Below the pieces are notes generated by a model. The model saw only the letters and a list, made by a program, of their open reading frames with translations. It was not told where the DNA came from and made no database searches. Positions 18,569-27,284 of a stretch of 64,000 nucleotides of DNA are shown piece by piece. Origin of the DNA: Cryomorphaceae bacterium. Its GTDB lineage: Bacteria > Bacteroidota > Bacteroidia > Flavobacteriales > Schleiferiaceae. The first letter of the stretch is position 1; every line of letters starts with the position of its first letter. The stretch lies in the NCBI GenBank assembly GCA_021298655.1, contig JAJTFK010000016.1, positions 45,222-109,221 of the forward strand, read 5' to 3'. The position numbers and the translations under genes were made by a program.

Positions 18569-19255
18569 CTAGAGCGTGCGCTGAACCGTCGACGCGAGGG
18601 TTCCGTTGGCGCACCGGTAGGTGGCGTGCGGAAACTTCAGCAGCAGCGCGTAGTCGTGGGTAGCCATCAGAATGCTGCGTCCGCTGGCGCGAATCTCTTC
18701 GAGCAGGTGCATCAATTCCTCGGACATGTGCGGGTCGAGGTTGCCCGTGGGTTCGTCGGCCAAAATCAGGGGTGGGTCATTGAGCAGGGCGCGCGCAATC
18801 GAGACGCGTTGCTGCTCGCCGCCCGAAAGCTGGTGCGGCATTTTATGTCCCTTGGTCGGCATGCCCACGCGGCGCAGCACGTTGTCGATGCGGTCGTCGT
18901 TCTCGCTGCGGTTCAATTGACCCGTGGCGCGGAGCACGAAATCGAGGTTGTCGCGCACGCTGCGGTCCATGAGCAACTGAAAGTCCTGGAACACGATGCC
19001 CAGCTGGCGGCGCAGGTAGGGAATGTCGCGTTCCGGAAGGTTGCGCAGGTCGTAGCCCACAATGCTGCCCGTTCCGGATTCCAGCGGGAGGTCCGCGTAC
19101 AGGGTTTTAAGCAGCGAGGATTTTCCCGAGCCCGTGGCACCGATCACGTAGATGAATTCTCCCGCAGCGACTTCGAGGTTCACGTCGCTGAGGACGCGGT
19201 GGCTTCCTTGAACAATGCTGGCATTTCGCAGCGATAAAACGGGAGACTTTTCCAT
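18569..19255 (-). CDS. ftsE: Cell-division ABC transporter ATP-binding protein FtsE
   Basis: A 228-residue ATPase with Walker A GATGSGKSSLL (about 41-51), Q-loop VFQDFQLLMD, ABC signature LSGGEQQRVSIARALL, Walker B LILADEPTGNLD and the switch His in ATHDYALL. The PYLRRQLGIVFQDFQLL segment is typical of FtsE. With membrane partner FtsX it controls cell-wall hydrolases at the division septum; ftsX is not in this window, as is common in Bacteroidota. LolD-type lipoprotein exporters are close relatives, so that is the alternative. ATG 19255 was chosen as the family start. A near-match -7 element (TTACTTTG at 19270-19277, minus) lies 14 bases upstream. Confidence 0.85.
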   Translation of the reverse strand: MEKSPVLSLRNASIVQGSHRVLSDVNLEVAAGEFIYVIGATGSGKSSLLKTLYADLPLESGTGSIVGYDLRNLPERDIPYLRRQLGIVFQDFQLLMDRSVRDNLDFVLRATGQLNRSENDDRIDNVLRRVGMPTKGHKMPHQLSGGEQQRVSIARALLNDPPLILADEPTGNLDPHMSEELMHLLEEIRASGRSILMATHDYALLLKFPHATYRCANGTLASTVQRTL

Positions 19256-19302
19256 GGGCACAGTTTCTGCAAAGTAACGAGAGCCGAACCAAAAGCACGA
19301 TG

Positions 19303-19310
19303 TACTTTTG
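19303..19310 (+). promoter_or_regulatory. -7 promoter element for the TPR/barrel gene pair
   Basis: TACTTTTG is an exact TAnnTTTG match and ends 6 bases before the ATG at 19317, so the mRNA would be leaderless or nearly so. It is in the 61-base gap divergent from ftsE. Confidence 0.5.
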
Positions 19311-19316
19311 AACAAC

Positions 19317-22188
19317 ATGAGGATTCCGTTTTTTGCCGCGCTTTTGTTCAGCGCCAGCTTGTTTGCCCAACAGCCCATTACGGGCCAGCAACCCGAAGCC
19401 CTTTTCGCCGAAGCCCGCGCCCGCTTCGATCGCGCCCTCTACAGTTCGGCCTACGAGTACTTTGCTCGGGTGCGGACTTTGGTGCCCGAGGCCAGCGATT
19501 GGTCCGAGCAATCCATGTACTACCAGTCCTTGTGTGCCATTCGCTTGCTGCACCGCGATGCCGAAGAGTACGCCGAGGCCTTCCTGCAGACCTATCCCTC
19601 GTCGTCGCGCCGCATCGACCTGGTACTGGAGGCGGCCGAACAGGCCTTCAACCGCCGCCGCTACCAAGAGGCCAAGCGCTGGCTGCGCCAGCTCGACGGA
19701 GTGGACCTTGCCCGAAACCTCCGCGCGGAGGTCCAATTCAAGCTGGGCTATGCGCACTTCCTGCTGAATGAATTTGACCTCGCCAAGGCCGAGTTGGCCG
19801 AAGCCAAAAAATCCAAGTCTTCGGTGGCCAAGTCGGCGCAGTACTACTACGGCCACATTGCCTACCTCGAAAAAGCCGACCAGACGGCCCTAGAAAACCT
19901 AGAGCCCCTGCAGCAGCACGAGGAATTTGGTCCCGTGGTGCCCTACTATTTGGCTCAGATTTACGCGCGTCAGGGCAAGGACGATGAGCTGCTCAAGCTC
20001 GGCGAAACCCTCATGAAGCAGGCTTCGGCCAAGCGTGCGCCCGAAATTGCCTTGCTGATCGGCCAAAGCATGTTCCGCAAGAAGCGCTACGCCGACGCGA
20101 AGTCCTACTTTGAATTCAACCTGGCCAAGGGCGGCAAAATGTCGCCCGAAATCGCCTACCAAATGGGCGTATGTGCCTACCAGACCAAAGACTACGAAGG
20201 CGCAATTAAGGCGTTTAACCAGCTTCCCGCCGAGGGCAGTGCCGACTGGGTACTGCAGTCGCGCTTGATGCTTGGCGACAGCTATGCCCGGCTCGAGCGC
20301 TGGGAAGAGGCCCAAACGGCGTTCCGCTCCGTATGGCAGAGCAAGGCCGACGAAGCAACGCGCGAGCAAGCCGCCTACCAGTATGCCAAGCTGACCTACC
20401 GCAGCGCCAGCCCCTTTGGCGATGCCATAAACGTGTTTAATCAATTTCTTCGGGAGTTTCCGCGTACCGAGTACCGCCGCGAAGCCAACGAGTACCTCGC
20501 GAACCTGTACCTGACCTCGCGCGATTACGGACGGGCCCTCGAGGCCATTGTTCAGACCGGCATGGCGTCGTCGGCGATGCGCGAAGCCTACCAAAAAGTG
20601 GCCTACTTCCGCGCCGTAGAGCTATACCAGGCTTCGCAGTGGGACAAGGCCAACGAGCTGCTCGATCAGTCGCTCAGCTACCCATTGGACCGCGGCTACA
20701 CCGCCTTGGCGCACTTTTGGAAGGGCGAAATGGCCTACCGTCAGGGTGATTACCGCGAGTCCCTTGACCAAACCGAAAAGTTTCTGAAAACACCGGGAAG
20801 CTTTAACCTCTCGGAGCGGCCGGCGGCACAGTACAACAAGGCCTACGCGCTCTACCGCCTCGACCGTTTGGAAGACGCCGCGGCCAGCTTTAGGGTCTTT
20901 CTCGAGGACGCTCCCAAGAGCGACCGCCGCCGCGAAGACGCCGAGCTGCGCATTGCCGACCTCTACTTTTTGCTGGGTCGCCACGCCCTCGCTCGGGACT
21001 ACTACGCGAAAATCGCCAAGGCTACCGGTGCCGACGCGGACTACGCCGCCTTTCAGCAGGCGCTTTGCCGTGGTCTCTTGGGCGACAACGCCGGAAAGAT
21101 TGAGCAGCTCGCCAAAATCGAGAAAACGGGTTCTCAGCGTGCGGACGATGCCCTGTACGAGCGCGCGCAAACCCTGCTTCGCGTAGGCCGAAATGCCGAG
21201 GCCGAAGAAGCTTTTGCGAGCTACATTCGGCGCAAGCCCAATACCGAAAAAGCCCGCCGAGCCGCGCTCAACATCGCTTTGGCGCGCCGCAACGACAGCA
21301 AGCTCAGCGAGGCCATCACCGCCTTTCAAGCCGTGGTGCGCGACCACCCCGGAACGGCGGAGGCGCGTGAAGCCGTTGCCGTGGCCCGTTCGGTGTACGA
21401 CGACGCCAACCGCATCGACGACTACCTTGAGTGGGTGCAGGGCATGCCCTCATCGGGAATTCGCGCCAGCGAACTCGACTCGGTGGCCTACATATCGGCC
21501 TACGACAAGTTTGCGCAGTCCCAGTATGCCCCCGCTTTGGAGGCGTTCCGATCCTACCTCAAGCGGTTCCCCGACGGCTACTTCGCCCCGGTTGCCCAGT
21601 ACCAAGCAGCGGAATCCGCTCGACTTACCGGCCAAATGGCCCAGGCGCTGCCCTACTACCGCAGTGTGGTTCGCGGCCCGGTCGGTGCCAACACGGTTCC
21701 TGCCTACAAGTGGTTGCTGCGCGACGCGGAGCAACGCAAGGATTGGCGCGAAACCAAAAGCTACGCCGAACGCGTTTTGGCCCTTGCCGAAGACGCCAGC
21801 CTACGCAGCGAGGCCAACCGAAGCATGATGCGCGCGCACTTCGCCGAAGGAGCGCTGGACGTTGCGCTGACCTATGCCGAGGGCATGGTTGCCCTACGCC
21901 AAGGCCCAGATTTTGCGCCTGCGCGGCCAGTTTTCGGCTTCCAACGAAGTCGTGTTTGGCTTGCTCGACAGCTACCCGGCCCAAACGGAGTGGCGCTACA
22001 AGGCCCTGCTGGTGCTTGCCCGCAACTACGCCAGCTTGAACGACGGCTTCCAAGCCCGGTACACGCTCGATTTCGTCATATCGGAGCATCCGTCCGACGA
22101 ACTGGTTCAGCAGGCCCAGGCCCTGCTCGCGGAATTCAACGCCGCGCAGCTCCCGTCCAACGCTCCCCAAACTCAAGACGCGCAGTAA
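19317..22188 (+). CDS. Large periplasmic tetratricopeptide-repeat protein, frameshifted near 21,881-21,894
   Basis: The protein begins with a signal peptide (MRIPFFAALLFSASLFAQ) and then about 930 residues of helical repeats of TPR type, with many Y-x-x-A/A-x-x-F pairs such as YQEAKRWLRQLDG and YEGAIKAFNQLP. It is probably periplasmic. After LTYAEGMVAL the frame turns into arginine/proline-rich nonsense and would stop at 22193. The neighbouring frame from about 21,874 continues the TPR pattern (YAKAQILRLRGQF, LLVLARNYASLNDGFQARYTL) to a stop at 22186-22188, 1 base before the next gene. One extra base, perhaps in GGG 21881-21883 or CCC 21892-21894, accounts for this. It is coupled to the outer-membrane barrel downstream. 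The function is unknown. Confidence 0.8.
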
Positions 22189-22189
22189 G

Positions 22190-23860
22190 ATGAAGTACGG
22201 TTTAGCAACAGCAGCCCTTGCGGCATTTTTCAGCGCCGCCGCCCAGGTTGGGCAGGTCGAAGTTTCGGTTACCGACAAGTACCGAGCGCGGGTGGCCGAA
22301 GCCGTGAAAATTTCGGGCCAGCCCAGTTTGAGCGACACCAGCATCCAAAAACTGCCGGTGAGTATTTTGGTTCGTCCCCAAGTTATTGGTGTAGACCCGG
22401 TGATGGAGCTCATTCCCCCGGTCAAGATCACCAAAACCAAGCTCGATCGCCTGCCCTCGCGCTACGTTTCGCTGACCGCGGGCAACTACGGTTCGATTGA
22501 GGCCGAGGCGGCCCTTGGCAGCGTGCGCAGCGTCGACCATCTGTGGTCGGTCCGCGGAACCCACCGGTCCACGCGCGGCGGCTTCGACAAGGATTATATG
22601 GTTTTTGATCGGGCCATGTGGGCGGAGTCCAACCTGGACGCCAACTACGAGCGCATTTTTAACCGCGGACGCCTCCGGTTTGAAGCCGGCGGTGCCTGGG
22701 ATCGGATTCCGTTTTACGGCCAGCGCTACGCCCCGGGCTTCAACGACGCCGACACCGCCAACGCGGCTCCCGGGCGAAATCTTCAGAACTACAGCTTTGG
22801 GGCGCGCTACCAGGCCACCCGCTACCGAAAAACCCAAGTTTTTCGAAGCGCTTCGGTCTCGGGACACCATTGGATTGATCAGGGTGGACGCCAGGTAGAG
22901 TCCGGTGCTCGGGCCCAGATAGAATCGGCCCTGCCCGTTCAAAACTTGGTTCTCAACCTTCCGCTCAACTTTTCCATCAACCAACTCACGGGCTCGGCGC
23001 GTCCAGACAGTTCCCAGGTAGCCTGGGCCGGTCAGTTTAGTCCGTCTTTGGCCGACAGCATCAAGGGGGTGCGCTTCCGGTTTGGCCTGAACTTGATTTT
23101 TACGGGCGGACCCAACCAAAAGACGTTGCCCTACTTCCCGCCGGTGATTCACGTGGAAGTGCCCTTGGTGCGCAACGTACTGTACCTCTACGGCGGAATG
23201 GACGGACAGGTCGACAACCAGGGCATGCGGGCACGCGTGGAGTCGGTGCCCTTTTTGTCGGAACGAGCAGGCTACGAGGCCATTCGAAGCAGCAGCATCT
23301 ACGGCGGGGCTACGGGGCGTTGGTCCCGAATCATTGGCTACCGTTTTGGCGGACGCTTCGCCACCTGGGACAACTACCCCATGGTGGTCCGTCCTGAGGT
23401 CGATTTCGGCATCCTCGACGACAGCGGACGGGTAGGAATGAACTACGTCAAGGTCACCTCGCTTGAGCCAACCGGTGAGCTCACGTTCCAGTTTAAGCAA
23501 GTTTGGGACCTTCGACTGCACGGCGTGATCCGCTATGCGATTCAAGACTCCACCGGAAAGCCCGTGTACCACTTGCCCAAGTACGAGTTGGGGGCGCAGG
23601 CCCGCGCCAACTTCGGCGAGAAAATCCGCCTCGACGGCGCCGTGGTGCTCCGCGGACCCCGAACGACGCTGAGTGGCATGCTGCAGGAATACGATTTGCC
23701 GGCCTTTATGGACGTGCGCCTTGGGGCGCAGTACCGCTACAACAGCCAGCTCGATGCGGTGATCCGCATCGACAACCTGCTCAACCAGCGCGCGGAATGG
23801 TGGATGGGGTACCCCGTTCAGGGAATTCGCGCAAATTTGGGCTTGGTTTACAAGTTTTAA
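22190..23860 (+). CDS. Plug-less TonB-receptor-like outer-membrane beta-barrel
   Basis: A 556-residue protein with signal peptide (MKYGLATAALAAFFSAAAQ), a short proline-rich N-terminal stretch (LIPPVKITKTKLDRLPSRYV) and then repeated amphipathic beta strands with aromatic girdles. The last strand ends GLVYKF with a C-terminal Phe. The end resembles TonB-dependent receptor barrels (DAVIRIDNLLNQRAEWW), but no plug domain precedes the barrel, so an active TonB-driven importer is doubtful. Bacteroidota often place such a barrel right after a large TPR protein; here only 1 base separates them. It may be a channel or assembly platform that works with the TPR protein; that is inference. Confidence 0.75.
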   Translation: MKYGLATAALAAFFSAAAQVGQVEVSVTDKYRARVAEAVKISGQPSLSDTSIQKLPVSILVRPQVIGVDPVMELIPPVKITKTKLDRLPSRYVSLTAGNYGSIEAEAALGSVRSVDHLWSVRGTHRSTRGGFDKDYMVFDRAMWAESNLDANYERIFNRGRLRFEAGGAWDRIPFYGQRYAPGFNDADTANAAPGRNLQNYSFGARYQATRYRKTQVFRSASVSGHHWIDQGGRQVESGARAQIESALPVQNLVLNLPLNFSINQLTGSARPDSSQVAWAGQFSPSLADSIKGVRFRFGLNLIFTGGPNQKTLPYFPPVIHVEVPLVRNVLYLYGGMDGQVDNQGMRARVESVPFLSERAGYEAIRSSSIYGGATGRWSRIIGYRFGGRFATWDNYPMVVRPEVDFGILDDSGRVGMNYVKVTSLEPTGELTFQFKQVWDLRLHGVIRYAIQDSTGKPVYHLPKYELGAQARANFGEKIRLDGAVVLRGPRTTLSGMLQEYDLPAFMDVRLGAQYRYNSQLDAVIRIDNLLNQRAEWWMGYPVQGIRANLGLVYKF

Positions 23861-23969
23861 GCGTTTAGGACTCCGGATACCAACAGGTTGCCGTTCGTGC
23901 GGCTTGTTGAAAAAAATGTTGATAAACGGGGGTATTTTTCCGAGTTCCGGACTCCCCAGCTCAAGGAGG

Positions 23970-25947
<1,978 letters not shown>

Positions 25948-25966
25948 GTCAATGCGGTTTGCGTAC

Positions 25967-25974
25967 TACCTTTG
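25967..25974 (+). promoter_or_regulatory. -7 promoter element for mdh
   Basis: TACCTTTG is an exact match to TAnnTTTG. It lies 40 bases before the mdh ATG and immediately upstream of a terminator hairpin, so the expected start site falls within that hairpin. Confidence 0.45.
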
Positions 25975-25976
25975 AA

Positions 25977-26000
25977 GGGTCGCTTCGGCGGCCCTTTTTT
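25977..26000 (+). terminator. Intrinsic terminator of gyrB
   Basis: A 7-bp stem (GGGTCGC with GCGGCCC, one G-U) with a TTCG tetraloop is followed by TTTTTT. It sits between gyrB and mdh. Confidence 0.85.
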
Positions 26001-26014
26001 AATACCCCAACAAG

Positions 26015-26944
26015 ATGAAAATTACCGTTGTAGGCGCCGGAAACGTAGGCGCAACCTGCGCCGAGGCGATGGTTCGTATGGAACTCGCCGAAGAAATTGT
26101 ACTCCTCGACATCAAAGAGGGCTTTGCGGAAGGCAAGGCCATGGACATGAACCAAACGGCGAACCTCCACGGATTCAAAAGCAAGGTTCACGGGGTGACC
26201 AACAACTACGCGGCTACGGCCGGTTCCAAGGTGGTAGTGATCACCAGCGGAATTCCGCGCAAGCCGGGCATGACCCGCGAAGAGCTGATCGGCACCAACG
26301 CCGGGATCGTGAAGTCGGTGGTCGACAACGCCCTCAAGCATTCGCCCGAGGCCGTGATCGTGGTGATTTCGAATCCGATGGACACGATGACGTACTTGGC
26401 TGCCAAGCAGAGCGGACTCCCCAAAAACCGCGTGATCGGCATGGGCGGAATCCTGGACTCCGCGCGCTTTACCTACTACCTGTCGGAGGCCATGGGCGTT
26501 CCGGCCAGCGACCTTCAGGGCGTGGTTGTGGGTGGACACGGTGACACGACGATGATTCCGCTGACCCGCCTGGCGACCTACCAAAGCACGCCGGTGAGCA
26601 ACCACCTCAGCGCCGAGAAGCTGGCCGAGGTCAAGGCGGCGACCATGGTTGGCGGCGCCACGCTGACCGGCCTGATTGGTACGTCGGCCTGGTACGCTCC
26701 GGGCGCTGCCGGTGCCGTTCTGACGGCGAGCATTGTGCGCAACCAGAAGAAGATTTTCCCGTGTTCGGTCTACCTCGAGGGCGAGTACGGCGAGTCGGAC
26801 ATTTGCATGGGCGTTCCCGTAGTCGTTGGGGAAAACGGTTGGGAGTCCATCGTGGACTACCGCCTCAATGCCGAGGAAGCGGCGGAGTTTGCGAAAAGCG
26901 CAGCGGCCGTCCGTGCCATGAATACGGTGCTGGACACGCTGTAA
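26015..26944 (+). CDS. mdh: Malate dehydrogenase (NAD-dependent)
   Basis: This 309-residue TCA-cycle enzyme of the LDH-like family interconverts malate and oxaloacetate with NAD. The Rossmann start MKITVVGAGNVGATCAE contains GxGxxG, and the acidic residue at the end of strand 2 (LLDIKEG) selects NAD. Substrate and catalytic residues are seen in GIPRKPGMTREEL (Arg), NPMDTMTYLAAK (Asn), GMGGILDSARF (Asp and Arg) and VVGGHGDTTMIP (catalytic His). The arginines in the active-site loop favour malate over lactate. It follows gyrB, with its own -7 box overlapping the gyrB terminator. Its 3' end overlaps the convergent DCC-family gene by 80 bases. Confidence 0.95.
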   Translation: MKITVVGAGNVGATCAEAMVRMELAEEIVLLDIKEGFAEGKAMDMNQTANLHGFKSKVHGVTNNYAATAGSKVVVITSGIPRKPGMTREELIGTNAGIVKSVVDNALKHSPEAVIVVISNPMDTMTYLAAKQSGLPKNRVIGMGGILDSARFTYYLSEAMGVPASDLQGVVVGGHGDTTMIPLTRLATYQSTPVSNHLSAEKLAEVKAATMVGGATLTGLIGTSAWYAPGAAGAVLTASIVRNQKKIFPCSVYLEGEYGESDICMGVPVVVGENGWESIVDYRLNAEEAAEFAKSAAAVRAMNTVLDTL

Positions 26945-27284
26945 GGTCTCGGTCTTTTTGACCAAAAATTCGGTACCGGTGGGTTGCGATCCACCGGTAC
27001 ATTTTTTTGCTGCCTGGCGCAGCACGCACCACACCCGCAAGCGCGCGTCCGAGGCGACCGGTTGCCTGCAGCGCGGCGGCGACGGCCTCGGTTCCCTGAA
27101 CCGCTCCGGTAGGTCCGAGGACTACCACGCCGTCGGGGTAGGCTTCGGACCATTCCGCCGTCAACGGGGCGTAGCTCAGGGCACCCTTGCGGTCCAAAAA
27201 ATGGAGAAGCTTCACGGATCGGTGGCAGAGTGCACAGCCCCCGTCGTACAGGACCAGCGTTGGCGTTACGGCAACTTGATCCAC
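26865..27284 (-). CDS. DCC-family thiol-disulfide oxidoreductase (DUF393)
   Basis: A 139-residue protein. The hallmark is near the N-terminus: VLYDGGCALCHRSVKLLHFLD with the D-G-x-C-x-x-C motif that names the DCC family, followed by LSYAPL and the C-terminal MYRWIATHRYRIFG. The family is predicted to be redox-active through the CxxC pair; its physiological role is not established. The ATG at 27284 overlaps the stop of the T9SS-type protein by 19 bases. The normal end of the family would be soon after FGQKD, but here the frame runs on for about 27 more residues antisense to the mdh 3' end, with no family resemblance. The true end is therefore less certain than the start. Confidence 0.75.
   Translation of the reverse strand: MDQVAVTPTLVLYDGGCALCHRSVKLLHFLDRKGALSYAPLTAEWSEAYPDGVVVLGPTGAVQGTEAVAAALQATGRLGRALAGVVRAAPGSKKMYRWIATHRYRIFGQKDRDLTACPAPYSWHGRPLRFSQTPPLPRH
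26973..27008 (+). terminator. Intrinsic terminator of mdh, lying inside the antisense DCC gene
   Basis: A perfect 10-bp stem (GTACCGGTGG/CCACCGGTAC) with an 8-base loop is followed after one A by seven T. On the opposite strand the same bases encode the KKMYRWIATHRYR part of the DCC protein. Confidence 0.85.

Noticed and set aside
21874..22188. Independent small gene of 104 residues at the end of the TPR gene
   Set aside because: Its sequence continues the TPR pattern of the preceding frame, so it is the frameshifted tail and not a new gene.
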